Source: Halomonas zincidurans B6 | GTDB taxonomy: Bacteria > Pseudomonadota > Gammaproteobacteria > Pseudomonadales > Halomonadaceae | Direction of reading: 5' to 3' | Assembly (NCBI RefSeq): GCF_000731955.1 | Contig: NZ_JNCK01000001.1 | Location: 124,001-188,000 of the forward strand | Length of the DNA: 64,000 nt | Shown here: piece after piece, positions 26,081-34,641 of the stretch | How the letters are laid out: each line of letters begins with the position of its first letter | How positions within the stretch are numbered: position 1 is the stretch's first letter | The notes under the pieces: generated by a model | Told to the model about the DNA's origin: nothing | The model's input: the letters and a program-made list of their open reading frames with translations, nothing else | Databases searched by the model: none | Position numbers and translations under genes: made by a program

Positions 26081-27015
26081 GTCGCAGTGGTGGGCCACGC
26101 AACAAGCCCGCTCGCTCGCGTCACCCGCAGCAAAGTCACGCGCAGCAAAGTCACGCGCAGCAAAGTCACGCGCAGCAAAAAGGCGCTGGGCGTGGCGGCG
26201 GCGCCCTGCCCACGCCCCCCGCGGGGCTGGACAGCGTATTCGGCGTGCACGCCGTGGCCGCGTTGATCGAGCGCGGCGAGGCGCCCCGCGAACTGTGGTT
26301 CCAGGCCGGCGCCGCCGAACAGCGCTTGACCGATCTGCTCGCCGCCGCCCGGCAACTCGGGACGCGCCTGGTCGAGCAGCCGCGCGAAGTGCTCGACGGC
26401 CTCGCCCAGGGTGGCAGCCATCAGGGCGTGATCGCCTTCTGCCCGCCACTGGCGGCGCACAGCGAAGAGGAGTTGTGGCACCGCCTGGGCGGCTGGCCCC
26501 ACGCCGAACCGCCCCTGCTGTTGATTCTCGACGGCGTCACCGACGTGCACAACTTCGGCGCCTGCCTGCGCAGCGCCGACGCCGCCGGTGCGCATGGCAT
26601 CGTCGTCGCCAAGGACAAGGCCGCGCCGCTCAACGCCACGGTACGCAAGGTCGCCTGCGGGGCCGCCGAGGCCGTGCCGGTGTATCGCGTCACCAACCTG
26701 GCGCGCGCCATGGCGAAGCTCAAGGAGTCGGGGGTGTGGATCACCGGCACCGCCGGCGAGGCCGAATCCAGCCTCTACGACATCGACCTGACCGGGCCCT
26801 GCGCGCTGGTCATGGGCGCCGAAGGCAAGGGTCTGCGGCGGCTGACCCGCGAAGCCTGCGACGGCCTGGTCACGCTGCCCATGGCGGGCAGTGTATCGAG
26901 CCTCAACGTCTCGGTGGCCACCGGCATCTGCCTTTACGAAGCGATCCGCCAGCGCCGGCGGGCATCGACCAGGGCCGTCGCCGATGAACTAATGAGGGCG
27001 CCGGGGACAAGCTGA
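26077..27015 (+). CDS. rlmB: 23S rRNA (guanosine(2251)-2'-O)-methyltransferase
   Basis: A SPOUT/TrmH-family methyltransferase of 312 residues. The N-terminal substrate-binding domain begins at DSVFGVHAVAALIERGEAP. The knotted C-terminal SAM-binding domain shows ILDGVTDVHNFGACLRSADA, ALVMGAEGKGLRRLTREACD and LPMAGSVSSLNVSVATGI. It is longer than E. coli RlmB because of about 50 extra residues at the N-terminus, including a repeated QQSHA run. Those extra residues are low-complexity and probably disordered, so catalysis should not depend on them. A start after them is conceivable, but the ATGA overlap with rnr favours 26077. Confidence 0.94.
   Translation: MSRSGGPRNKPARSRHPQQSHAQQSHAQQSHAQQKGAGRGGGALPTPPAGLDSVFGVHAVAALIERGEAPRELWFQAGAAEQRLTDLLAAARQLGTRLVEQPREVLDGLAQGGSHQGVIAFCPPLAAHSEEELWHRLGGWPHAEPPLLLILDGVTDVHNFGACLRSADAAGAHGIVVAKDKAAPLNATVRKVACGAAEAVPVYRVTNLARAMAKLKESGVWITGTAGEAESSLYDIDLTGPCALVMGAEGKGLRRLTREACDGLVTLPMAGSVSSLNVSVATGICLYEAIRQRRRASTRAVADELMRAPGTS
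26127..26179 (+). repeat. 15-bp in-frame tandem repeat in rlmB
   Basis: Three exact copies of GCAGCAAAGTCACGC plus an eight-base partial copy encode repeated QQSHA. The 15-base unit keeps the frame whatever the copy number. Confidence 0.9.
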
Positions 27016-27161
27016 AGTGGAGGTCCGGCGCCATGGATGGCGTCGGTAGCGTACAGGGAGGTATTTACAGCGCCTCCACGCAAGCTGTCGACGGGTCAGC
27101 CCCGCGTGTAAACGCGATTTGCGATAGCCTTGGGGCATCGGCCGGCTGCAGCCGGTGGCAG

Positions 27162-27190
27162 TTGCATGCGGCGTGTACCATCACTACAAT
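27162..27190 (+). promoter_or_regulatory. Sigma-70 promoter of the rpsF operon
   Basis: TTGCAT and TACAAT are 17 bases apart and lie about 110 bases before the rpsF start, in an otherwise gene-free stretch. Confidence 0.65.
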
Positions 27191-27301
27191 AACGCGGTTC
27201 TTGAAACACCCTCACCCGTTTAATCACTGACTCCTTGCTTCCTCATGGCCAGCAGCAGCGTCTGCCGCCACTGGGAAGCTGTCAAACCGTAAGGAGATAC
27301 C

Positions 27302-27700
27302 ATGCGTCATTACGAAATCGTGTTCATGGTCCATCCGGACCAGAGCGAGCAGGTTCCGGCCATGGTCGAGCGCTACACCAGCCTCGTCACCGAGAATGGC
27401 GGTACCGTGCATCGTCTCGAGGATTGGGGCCGCCGTCACCTGGCCTACCCGATCAACAAGATCCACAAGGCTCACTACGTGCTGATGAATATCGAATGCC
27501 GCGGCGAGACGCTCGACGAGATCGAGAACGTCTTCCGCTTCAACGATGCCATCATCCGTAGCCTGGTTGTGCGCTGCAAGGAAGCCGTCACGGAAGCCTC
27601 GCCGATGATGAAGTCGGCCGAGGACAAGGGTCGACGTCGCGAAGAGAAATCCGACAGGCCCCGTGCCGAGCGTTCCGAAACCGCCGAAGAAGCCAACTGA
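27302..27700 (+). CDS. rpsF: 30S ribosomal protein S6
   Basis: A 132-residue S6 protein that binds 16S rRNA with S18. It begins MRHYEIVFMVHPDQSEQVPA and contains RRHLAYPINKIHKAHYVLMN, both diagnostic. The acidic and basic C-terminal tail is typical of gamma-proteobacteria. AAGGAGATACC precedes the ATG. It is the first gene of the rpsF-rpsR-DUF2232-rplI operon. No priB lies between rpsF and rpsR. Confidence 0.98.
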   Translation: MRHYEIVFMVHPDQSEQVPAMVERYTSLVTENGGTVHRLEDWGRRHLAYPINKIHKAHYVLMNIECRGETLDEIENVFRFNDAIIRSLVVRCKEAVTEASPMMKSAEDKGRRREEKSDRPRAERSETAEEAN

Positions 27701-27726
27701 TTCGCCCATCCAGGAGGAGTTGATCC

Positions 27727-27954
27727 ATGGCACGCTTTTTCCGTCGCCGCAAGTTTTGCCGCTTCACTGCCGAAGGCGTGAAGTACATCGATTACAAAGA
27801 TATCGATACCCTCAAGGCTTACATCACCGAGACCGGCAAGATCGTCCCCAGCCGTATCACCGGCACGCGGGCACGCTATCAGCGCCAGCTGTCCACGGCG
27901 ATCAAGCGCGCGCGCTACCTGGCGCTGCTGCCGTACACCGACAGCCACCAGTAA
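27727..27954 (+). CDS. rpsR: 30S ribosomal protein S18
   Basis: A 75-residue basic protein that pairs with S6 on the platform of the 30S subunit. It contains RRRKFCRFTAEGVKYIDYKD and ITGTRARYQRQLSTAIKRAR, the conserved family core. CAGGAGGAGTTGATCC is its ribosome binding site. It directly follows rpsF. Confidence 0.98.
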   Translation: MARFFRRRKFCRFTAEGVKYIDYKDIDTLKAYITETGKIVPSRITGTRARYQRQLSTAIKRARYLALLPYTDSHQ

Positions 27955-27967
27955 GCGATAGCAAGTG

Positions 27968-28819
27968 ATGTTGCCCCTGGCCCGCTGGGTAATGCGTGGC
28001 ACGCCGCACGCCGCCGGTGCCGCGGTGCTTGCCGCACTGGTGCCTTGGCTGTTCTGGTTCAGCGCCGCCGTTGCCGCGCTGGTGACGCTGCGCCGCGGCC
28101 TGGCGCCGGCTCTGCCGGTGATCGTCGCCGCCGCGCTGCCCACCGGTTGGTGGTGGGTGCAGGGCGACACCATTCCGTTGGCCAGCCTGTTGCTGGTGAC
28201 GCTGATGGCCGTCGTGCTGCGTGCGCGGATGCGCTGGAGCGAGGCGCTGATCGCCGGCACGCTGGTGGCCGCCGCGCTGGTTCAGTTCGGGGTCTTCCTG
28301 CCGCCGGGCGGGGCCGGCCCGTTGCTCGAGCAGTTGCGTCAGAGCTCGACCGAGATTGGCGGTATGCTCGACCAGTTGAGCGCACAGGGCGTGGCCACCG
28401 AGCAGCTTGCGATCCTGCTGATCGGCGGCATTACCGGGTTGATCGTGACGCTGGCCGCGATAGCCTGTCTGGCGCTGGCGCGCAGCTGGCAGGCGGGGTT
28501 GTACAACCCCGGCGGCTTTCGCGCCGAGTTCCACGCCCTGCGGCTGCAAGGCCGCGAGCTGGCACTGCTGATCGCCTTGACGGTGATCGGTGCATTGCTC
28601 GCGGTGCCGGCGTTGCCGATGCTCGGCTGGGTACCGCTGCTGGTCAGCGGCGTGGCGCTGGTGCACGGCCTGGTGGGTCTCAAGGGGATGAACGGGTTAT
28701 GGCTGGTGGCGTTCTACGTATTGCTGCTGACCACCTGGCCCATGATTCTGATTGTGCTGCTGTTGGGTTGTCTGGATACGTTTGCGGATTTCCGCGCGCG
28801 CCTGGCCCGCAGCCAATGA
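27968..28819 (+). CDS. DUF2232 integral membrane protein
   Basis: A polytopic membrane protein of 283 residues with about eight hydrophobic segments, including LLLVTLMAVVLRARMRW and LAILLIGGITGLIVTLAAIA. It belongs to DUF2232, related to the YybS-like membrane proteins; no reaction is known. It lies between rpsR and rplI with gaps of 13 and 15 bases, a position conserved in Pseudomonas and Halomonas relatives. Membership of a ribosomal operon suggests growth-linked expression, but a role in the ribosome itself is unlikely. A GTG directly before the chosen ATG is also possible. Confidence 0.82.
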   Translation: MLPLARWVMRGTPHAAGAAVLAALVPWLFWFSAAVAALVTLRRGLAPALPVIVAAALPTGWWWVQGDTIPLASLLLVTLMAVVLRARMRWSEALIAGTLVAAALVQFGVFLPPGGAGPLLEQLRQSSTEIGGMLDQLSAQGVATEQLAILLIGGITGLIVTLAAIACLALARSWQAGLYNPGGFRAEFHALRLQGRELALLIALTVIGALLAVPALPMLGWVPLLVSGVALVHGLVGLKGMNGLWLVAFYVLLLTTWPMILIVLLLGCLDTFADFRARLARSQ

Positions 28820-28834
28820 CAAGAGGTTAACGAG

Positions 28835-29281
28835 ATGGAAGTCATTCTGCTCGACAATATCGGTAAGCTGGGTGCTCTGGGTGACAAGGTCACCGTCAAG
28901 CCCGGCTACGGTCGCAACTACCTGGTGCCCTACGGCCTGGCCGTGCCGGCTACCAAGGACAACGTCGAAGCCTTCGAAGCGCAGCGTGCGGAACTGGAAG
29001 CCCAGGCCGTCGAGCGCAAGCAGGAAGCCGAAGCGCGTGCCGAACAGCTCAACGACATCGAACTGTCGCTGGTCGCCAAGGCCGGCGACGAAGGCAAGCT
29101 GTTCGGTTCGATCGGTCCGCGCGACCTGGCCGATGCCCTGGCCCAGGCCGGCATCGATGTCGCCAAGAGCGAAGTGCGCATGCCCGAAGGGCCGCTGCGT
29201 GCCACCGGCGAGTACGACATCCAGCTGCATCTGCATGCGGAAGTCGACGCCACCGTGCGTATCGTGATCGTCGCCGAGTAA
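28835..29281 (+). CDS. rplI: 50S ribosomal protein L9
   Basis: A 148-residue two-domain L9 protein. The N-terminal rRNA-binding domain begins MEVILLDNIGKLGALGDKVT and has VKPGYGRNYLVPYGLA. A long helix and the C-terminal domain (GKLFGSIGPRDLADAL) follow. It ends the ribosomal operon, and a strong terminator lies right after it. GAGG sits upstream of the ATG. Confidence 0.98.
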   Translation: MEVILLDNIGKLGALGDKVTVKPGYGRNYLVPYGLAVPATKDNVEAFEAQRAELEAQAVERKQEAEARAEQLNDIELSLVAKAGDEGKLFGSIGPRDLADALAQAGIDVAKSEVRMPEGPLRATGEYDIQLHLHAEVDATVRIVIVAE

Positions 29282-29318
29282 CACGCGGCCCAAGGTCGCT
29301 CGCCGGACCTTGTAATCG

Positions 29319-29353
29319 AGCGCGGCAGCTTCGGCTGCCGCGCTTTTATTTTA
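29319..29353 (+). terminator. Intrinsic terminator of the rpsF-rplI operon
   Basis: An 11-bp GC-rich stem, AGCGCGGCAGC with GCTGCCGCGCT, is closed by a TTCG tetraloop and followed by TTTATTTT. It is a textbook rho-independent terminator 37 bases past the rplI stop. Confidence 0.93.
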
Positions 29354-29462
29354 TCGGCATCCTGCAAGCGATCCCGGGCATGTCAGGTCCTGCGATTGCT
29401 AGGTAGAATGGCCTCGCGGGCGTTGACCCGCCGCGCTCCCTTTACTGCTGGAAGCCTCGTCC

Positions 29463-30851
29463 ATGAGTGACGCCCTGGAACTCGATCAGGAAACCGCCGC
29501 CCTCAAGGTGCCGCCGCATTCGCTGGAAGCCGAGCAGTCGGTGCTCGGCGGGCTGATGCTCGACAATTCGGCCTGGGACACCGTGTCCGAGCTGCTGGTC
29601 GCCGACGATTTCTACCGCTACGAACACCGCCTGGTGTTCAATGCCATGATCCCGCTTGCCGAGGGCGGTCACCCGCTCGACGTGGTGACGCTCTCCGAAG
29701 CGCTGGAGTCCCGCGATCAGCTCGATACCGTGGGCGGCCTGGGCTATCTCGCCGACCTGGCGCGCAACACCCCGTCGGCCAGCAACATCCGCGCCTATGC
29801 CAACATCGTTCGCGAGCGGGCCACCCTGCGTAAGCTGATCCAGGCCGCCAATCAGATCGCCGAAAGCTCGTTCGCGCCGCAGGGCCGGCCATCCGACGAG
29901 CTGGTCAACGAAGCCGAGCGACTGGTTTTCCAGATCAGCGAATCGCGGCCCAAGATGGGCGGCCCGATCGGCATGAGCGAACTGCTCTCCAAGGCGGTCG
30001 ATCGCATCGACGAGCTGTTCAACATGCAGGGCCGGATGACCGGATTATCGTCGGGCTTTCGCGATCTTGACGACATGACCTCGGGCTTTCAGCCATCGGA
30101 TCTGGTAATCGTGGCCGGGCGCCCGTCGATGGGCAAGACCACCTTCGCGATGAACATCGTCGAACATGCGGTGATCTCCAGCGACAAGCCGGTGATGGTG
30201 TTTTCGATGGAGATGCCCGCCGAATCGCTGATGTTGCGCATGTTGTCGTCGCTGGGGCGTATCGACCAGACCCGCGTGCGCACTGGCCAGCTCGAGGACG
30301 AGGACTGGCCGCGGCTGACCTCGGCGGTCAACCTGCTCAAGGACAAGAAGCTGTTCATCGACGATACCGCGGCGCTGTCGCCCAACGAGATGCGCTCGCG
30401 GATCCGGCGCGTGGTTCGCGAGCACGGCAACCTGGGCATGATCATGATCGACTATCTGCAGTTGATGCAGATCCCCGGGTTTTCCGAGAACCGGACCGGC
30501 GAGATCTCGGAGATCTCGCGCTCGCTCAAGGGGCTGGCCAAGGAGTTCGACTGTCCGGTGGTGGCGTTGTCGCAGCTCAACCGCTCGCTGGAGCAGCGCC
30601 CCAACAAGCGTCCGGTGATGTCGGACCTGCGTGAATCGGGGGCCATCGAGCAGGACGCCGACGTGATCACCTTCGTCTACCGCGATGAGGTCTACAATCA
30701 GGACAATCCCGACAACAAGGGGTTGGCCGAGGTGATCATCGGCAAGCAGCGTAACGGGCCGATCGGCACCGTGCATCTGGCCTTCATCGGCAAGTACACG
30801 CGCTTCGAGGATCTGGCGCCCGATAGCTACGGCCAGCACTTTGGCGAATGA
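29463..30851 (+). CDS. dnaB: Replicative DNA helicase DnaB
   Basis: The hexameric 5'-3' helicase of the replication fork, 462 residues. The N-terminal domain starts at PPHSLEAEQSVLGGLMLDN. The RecA-like domain has Walker A GRPSMGKTTFAMNI near residue 221 and Walker B LGMIMIDYLQLMQI. The C-terminal LRESGAIEQDADVITFVYRD is characteristic, and no intein is present. It commonly follows the rplI operon in gamma-proteobacteria, as here. Confidence 0.98.
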   Translation: MSDALELDQETAALKVPPHSLEAEQSVLGGLMLDNSAWDTVSELLVADDFYRYEHRLVFNAMIPLAEGGHPLDVVTLSEALESRDQLDTVGGLGYLADLARNTPSASNIRAYANIVRERATLRKLIQAANQIAESSFAPQGRPSDELVNEAERLVFQISESRPKMGGPIGMSELLSKAVDRIDELFNMQGRMTGLSSGFRDLDDMTSGFQPSDLVIVAGRPSMGKTTFAMNIVEHAVISSDKPVMVFSMEMPAESLMLRMLSSLGRIDQTRVRTGQLEDEDWPRLTSAVNLLKDKKLFIDDTAALSPNEMRSRIRRVVREHGNLGMIMIDYLQLMQIPGFSENRTGEISEISRSLKGLAKEFDCPVVALSQLNRSLEQRPNKRPVMSDLRESGAIEQDADVITFVYRDEVYNQDNPDNKGLAEVIIGKQRNGPIGTVHLAFIGKYTRFEDLAPDSYGQHFGE

Positions 30852-30866
30852 TGCCGGCCAGCACGG

Positions 30867-30894
30867 TTGAGCCGCGCGTCGCGAGTCGTATAAT
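30867..30894 (+). promoter_or_regulatory. Sigma-70-like promoter before a 99-residue hypothetical gene
   Basis: TTGAGC and a perfect TATAAT are 16 bases apart, about 70 bases before the next start. It begins just after the dnaB stop. Confidence 0.55.
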
Positions 30895-30964
30895 GCCGGC
30901 CCCGTGGCAGTGGGCGGTCAGGCAGTAACGGTTTCCATCCAATAGAGTCGACAAGGAGATACGC

Positions 30965-31264
30965 ATGGCGGGCGGATTTCGTCGCGGCAACCGCAATCGG
31001 ACCCCGAAACTTGAAGCGCGTGGAACGCTCGAGAGCGTATCGCGCGAAGGGCCGTTCAAGGAGTGGTTGGGCATGCCGGACCTCTACCGCTACGCGCTGG
31101 TGGTCGATGGCGTGACCTACAGCTACCAGACCGAGGACGCCGAATTGCCGGTCGGCGAGGGCGATTGCGTGGTATTCCGCTACAAGGAAACCAAGGCCGG
31201 CAACTGGGTGGACCGCAATTCGCTGGGGATCGCCATCGACCCCGCGACCTTTCAGCGCGACTGA
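30965..31264 (+). CDS. Conserved small hypothetical protein
   Basis: A 99-residue soluble protein of unknown function. The N-terminus is basic (AGGFRRGNRNRTPKLEARGT) and the remainder looks beta-rich with charged turns (GVTYSYQTEDAELPVGEGDC, VVFRYKETKAGNWVDRNSLG), suggesting a small barrel such as an OB-like fold. An RNA or DNA contact is possible from the basic start but is not supported by a motif. AAGGAGATACGC gives a strong ribosome binding site, and a promoter with perfect TATAAT lies upstream. Confidence 0.7.
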   Translation: MAGGFRRGNRNRTPKLEARGTLESVSREGPFKEWLGMPDLYRYALVVDGVTYSYQTEDAELPVGEGDCVVFRYKETKAGNWVDRNSLGIAIDPATFQRD

Positions 31265-31543
31265 GCGGTGGCCCGGTGGGGCGACGCTTCGGCACTGGTT
31301 CGCGTTGCCGGCCCCGGGCTGATCAGGCGACCCTCGTGACTGGCGTCCTCAGTGGCGCTGAATTGCCCTTTCGATCGACGGTCTGACCGATCGATCAACT
31401 CATCTTTCCTCTTTCCGGCCAGGCGCTCGATAGCTCTTCGCAACGCGACAGGACGCCTCAGGTGAAACGCCGCTGTCATCTGTGCCGGGTAGCGTGGCAG
31501 GACGCCAACGCCCGTGCGTGCATTACTATAAAAGGAGGGAGCC

Positions 31544-31846
31544 ATGGACCTTCATGTGCTCAAGCAGTACGTCCACAATCATGCCAATTTCGAAGTGCGC
31601 GTCATCAGCCACGCCGGCAGCCGTTGTTATCAGGTTGAAATCGAGGACATCGAAGGTGATCGGCACCTGCTGACTCAACGCGGCAAGCCGATGATGTTCC
31701 GTGCCCTGGACGACATCTACCTGGAGCTCAAGCGGGCGGGGATTCACCGCGCCTATCTGGTGCATTACGTCGCCCACGACGAGATGATCGGGCGTCAAGC
31801 GCACTATCAGGAGCCGCTGGCGTCACGCATGCCGTTGGTCTTTTAG
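31544..31846 (+). CDS. DUF6482 family small protein
   Basis: A 100-residue soluble protein that I recognise as the DUF6482 type found in Halomonas and Pseudomonas relatives. Conserved stretches are VISHAGSRCYQVEIEDIEGD, HLLTQRGKPMMFRALDDIY and AYLVHYVAHDEMIG. No biochemical function is known. AAGGAGGGAGCC precedes the ATG and TATAAA lies just upstream. It converges with the DCC-family gene, with only 26 bases between them. Confidence 0.75.
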   Translation: MDLHVLKQYVHNHANFEVRVISHAGSRCYQVEIEDIEGDRHLLTQRGKPMMFRALDDIYLELKRAGIHRAYLVHYVAHDEMIGRQAHYQEPLASRMPLVF

Positions 31847-31872
31847 ATGGAGCGCCAATTACCGGCCTGGTC

Positions 31873-32286
31873 TCAGCGCAGCGGGGGCAGCCAACGCCCC
31901 AGCGCAAAGCGATGCCGGGCCACTGCCAGGTAGAGCCGGTCGAGCAATGGCCTGATTCCCGGCAGGTGAGATAGCCAGACCAACCGTCGATAGCCGAGCA
32001 GCGCGAGCATCGCACGTACCGCGTCCATCCCCGCGAACCATTTCCCCGCGCCATCCTGGGCAAACATTCGGCCCAGCAATTCCTCGCAGTCACGTTCCCA
32101 GGCGCTCGCGGAAAAGTCCCTGGCGCGTATGTCCACGCAGCGCACACGCTGACGATGGGGATGCCGCTGGATCCAGGCGACCTGACGCTGACAGATCGGA
32201 CAATCGCCGTCATAGAGCAGCATCAGTGGCGCGCGGACATGCGCTGGCGAATGGCGTAGCGTCATCGTTGGTCGGTCCCAATTCAT
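31873..32286 (-). CDS. DCC-family thiol-disulfide oxidoreductase-like protein (DUF393)
   Basis: A 137-residue member of the DUF393 family, named for its N-terminal DxxCxxC motif, seen here as LLYDGDCPICQRQVAWIQ near residues 23-40. The pair of cysteines suggests a thioredoxin-like redox role, but substrates are unknown. The C-terminal part (RAMLALLGYRRLVWLSHLPG) is typical of the family and may associate with the membrane. The ATG at 32286 is used; an ATG seven residues later is as plausible. It is transcribed away from hemH. Confidence 0.85.
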   Translation of the reverse strand: MNWDRPTMTLRHSPAHVRAPLMLLYDGDCPICQRQVAWIQRHPHRQRVRCVDIRARDFSASAWERDCEELLGRMFAQDGAGKWFAGMDAVRAMLALLGYRRLVWLSHLPGIRPLLDRLYLAVARHRFALGRWLPPLR

Positions 32287-32467
32287 GCAGTGGATACACT
32301 TTCCTTACTTGGCAGCATAGCCTCATCAGTGACAATGGCGGGCATAGCGCTGTCTCCAACTGATGTTTGTACAAGCCTTTACAAATACCGCCGATAGCTT
32401 GAGTTAATTCCCGTGGCGGCCGGCGGGATTGATACACTCACGGGATCGCAAAGCAAGGAGACCCATC

Positions 32468-33457
32468 ATGCCCAATGCCCGTTTCGGTGTATTACTGGCC
32501 AATCTCGGCACTCCGGCTGCACCGACCTCCGAGGCGGTGCGGCGCTACCTGGGAGAGTTCCTGTGGGATGAACGGGTAATCGACGTCTCGCGGCCGCTAT
32601 GGTGGCTGATCTTGCACGGGGTGATCCTGCGCATCCGGCCGCGCAAGGTCGCCAAGGGCTACGCGGCGATCTGGGGCGAGGACGGTTCGCCGTTGCTGGC
32701 GATCGGCCGGCGCCAGCAACGTGCCCTGGCCGAGCGTCTCGCCGAGCAGTTCGGCGAGACGCTTCCGGTCGAGCTGGCCATGACCTACGGCCAGCCGAGC
32801 ATGGAGACGGCCGGCAAGGCGCTGCGCGATGCCGGGGCGGAGCGCATCCTGGTGCTGCCGCTGTACCCGCAGTTTTCGCGCTCGACGACCGCGGCCGTGT
32901 TCGACCGGCTGGCGCGCGCGCTCAAGCCCTGTCCGCATCTGCCCGAGTTGCGCTTCGTCCGCGATTATCACGACCATCCGGCGTACATCGGCGCATTGGC
33001 GGCGAGCGTGCGCGAGCACTGGCGCAGGCACGATGGCGAGCGCGGGCGGCTGATGATGTCCTATCACGGCATCCCCAAACGCTATGCCGAGGCCGGCGAT
33101 CCCTACCCGCAGCACTGCCAGGCCACCAGCCGCTTGCTGGCCGCCGAGCTGGGGCTCGGCGAGGACGAGTGGCTGATGAGCTATCAATCGCGCTTCGGTC
33201 GCGAGGAGTGGCTCAAACCGTATACCGACATGACGCTCAAGGCCTGGGGCCAGGAGGGCGTCGAGCATGTCGATATCATCAGCCCGGCGTTTTCTGCGGA
33301 CTGCCTGGAAACGCTCGAGGAGCTCGAGGTGGAAAACCGCGACAACTTCGCCGCGGCCGGCGGCAAGACCTATCGCTACATCGCGGCGCTCAACGATCGT
33401 CGCGATCACATCGACCTGCTGGCGCAACTCGTCGAGCAGCATAGCCGCGGCTGGTAA
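32468..33457 (+). CDS. hemH: Ferrochelatase
   Basis: Ferrochelatase inserts Fe(II) into protoporphyrin IX, the final step of haem synthesis. The 329-residue protein shows GVLLANLGTPAAPTSEAV at the start, the histidine motif MSYHGIPKRYAEAGDPY near residue 196 and the glutamate-rich VDIISPAFSADCLETLEELE. AAGGAGACCC lies before the ATG at 32468; an in-frame upstream ATG at 32429 lacks such a site. It converges with mrpG. Confidence 0.96.
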   Translation: MPNARFGVLLANLGTPAAPTSEAVRRYLGEFLWDERVIDVSRPLWWLILHGVILRIRPRKVAKGYAAIWGEDGSPLLAIGRRQQRALAERLAEQFGETLPVELAMTYGQPSMETAGKALRDAGAERILVLPLYPQFSRSTTAAVFDRLARALKPCPHLPELRFVRDYHDHPAYIGALAASVREHWRRHDGERGRLMMSYHGIPKRYAEAGDPYPQHCQATSRLLAAELGLGEDEWLMSYQSRFGREEWLKPYTDMTLKAWGQEGVEHVDIISPAFSADCLETLEELEVENRDNFAAAGGKTYRYIAALNDRRDHIDLLAQLVEQHSRGW

Positions 33458-33477
33458 TTCGCCGCGTTGCGCGGTCT

Positions 33478-33867
33478 TCAAGGCTGGCGACTTGCGCGCT
33501 CGCCCTCGTCGTCTTCGCCTTGTTCCTTGAGCTCGGGAATATCGTCCCGGGTGGGCTCGAAGCGGGGGAGCTTCTGATGCAGGGCGCTCTTGGCCAGCAG
33601 ATGCGCCGACACCGGGGCGGTAATGAACAGAAAAACGGTGATCAGCAATTCCTGATAGCTCAGGCCTTCCTTGACCAGACTGAAATAGCCCATCGAAGCG
33701 ATCAGCACGCAGCCCACGCCCAGCGTGGTGGTCTTGGTCGGGCCGTGCAGGCGCATGTAGAAATCGCGCAGGTGGGTCAGGCCCAGCGCGCCGATAAACG
33801 CAAAGACCCCGCCGGCCACCATGAAGAAGGCGATCACGCCTTCCATCGCGGTATGGAAACCGATCAT
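33478..33867 (-). CDS. mrpG: Na+/H+ (or K+/H+) antiporter subunit G
   Basis: The 129-residue small subunit G of the Mrp/Pha complex, with three transmembrane segments (about residues 9-29, 44-61 and 72-92). Diagnostic stretches are FAFIGALGLTHLRDFYMRLH and GPTKTTTLGVGCVLIASM. The C-terminal tail is unusually charged and soluble (TRDDIPELKEQGEDDEGERA). It is the last gene of the antiporter operon, 13 bases after mrpF, and converges with hemH. Confidence 0.93.
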   Translation of the reverse strand: MIGFHTAMEGVIAFFMVAGGVFAFIGALGLTHLRDFYMRLHGPTKTTTLGVGCVLIASMGYFSLVKEGLSYQELLITVFLFITAPVSAHLLAKSALHQKLPRFEPTRDDIPELKEQGEDDEGERASRQP

Positions 33868-33880
33868 CTCGCTGCCCTCC

Positions 33881-34150
33881 TTATTCGATGATGTCGCCGC
33901 GTAGCAGGTACTTGCAAACCGCCACGGTGCTGATGAAGCCGAGCATGGCGATCAGCAAGGCCGCCTCGAAATAGATCTTGTCGTTGAGCCAGATGCCGAA
34001 CAGCACGATCAGCGCGATGGAGTTCACGTACAGGGTGTCCAGCGCCAGGATACGGTCGGGCAGGTCAGGGCCGATCGCCGCGCGATACAGCGTCAGCAGC
34101 GTCGCTGCGGTGAACAGCGCCAGGCTGATCCAGAGTGCGATGTCTAGCAT
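33881..34150 (-). CDS. mrpF: Na+/H+ (or K+/H+) antiporter subunit F
   Basis: An 89-residue subunit F with three transmembrane segments and the conserved RAAIGPDLPDRILALDTLYV. The ATG at 34150 overlaps the mrpE stop by seven bases, indicating coupled translation. The longer upstream reading in this frame is only the shadow of mrpE. MrpF is required for complex assembly in characterised systems. Confidence 0.92.
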   Translation of the reverse strand: MLDIALWISLALFTAATLLTLYRAAIGPDLPDRILALDTLYVNSIALIVLFGIWLNDKIYFEAALLIAMLGFISTVAVCKYLLRGDIIE

Positions 34151-34641
34151 TCGAAGATCTCCTTGAGCGGGCGCTCGTAGCGATGGTGGATCCTGTCGAT
34201 GGTGGCTTGCACATCCTCGGCATTGAGTGCGTGGACCACCAACGTGCGCCGGTCGAGACGCAGATGGGCCGAGACCGTCCCCGGGGTCAGGGTGATCGTG
34301 CTGGCGAGGATGGTGATCGTGAAGGCCTCCTCGAGTTCCAGCGGATACTCGATGAACACCGGGCTCATGCGGCTGCGCGGGTTGAGAATCAGCTTGGAGA
34401 CCTCGTAGTTGGCGACGATGATGTCGCCGAGCACGCGCAGCACGTAGCGCAGCAACAGCCACGGCCGCTTGACGGTTGGCTGGCTCTCCCAGAAGGGCCG
34501 GGTAATCAGCGGAATGACCAGCGCCAGGAAACCGCCGAGCAGCAGCTGACCGACCGACACGCTCTGTTGCAGCATCAGCCACATGGCGAGCAACAGTACC
34601 GAGAGCAGCGGCATCGGCAACCAGGGTCGTACCGGAATCAT
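34144..34641 (-). CDS. mrpE: Na+/H+ (or K+/H+) antiporter subunit E
   Basis: A 165-residue subunit E with N-terminal membrane helices (PLLSVLLLAMWLMLQQSVSV) and a cytoplasmic C-terminal domain with ASTITLTPGTVSAHLRLDRR, the family signature. It overlaps mrpD by four bases (ATGA) and mrpF by seven. It is a structural component of the antiporter and does not transport alone. Confidence 0.93.
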   Translation of the reverse strand: MIPVRPWLPMPLLSVLLLAMWLMLQQSVSVGQLLLGGFLALVIPLITRPFWESQPTVKRPWLLLRYVLRVLGDIIVANYEVSKLILNPRSRMSPVFIEYPLELEEAFTITILASTITLTPGTVSAHLRLDRRTLVVHALNAEDVQATIDRIHHRYERPLKEIFEC

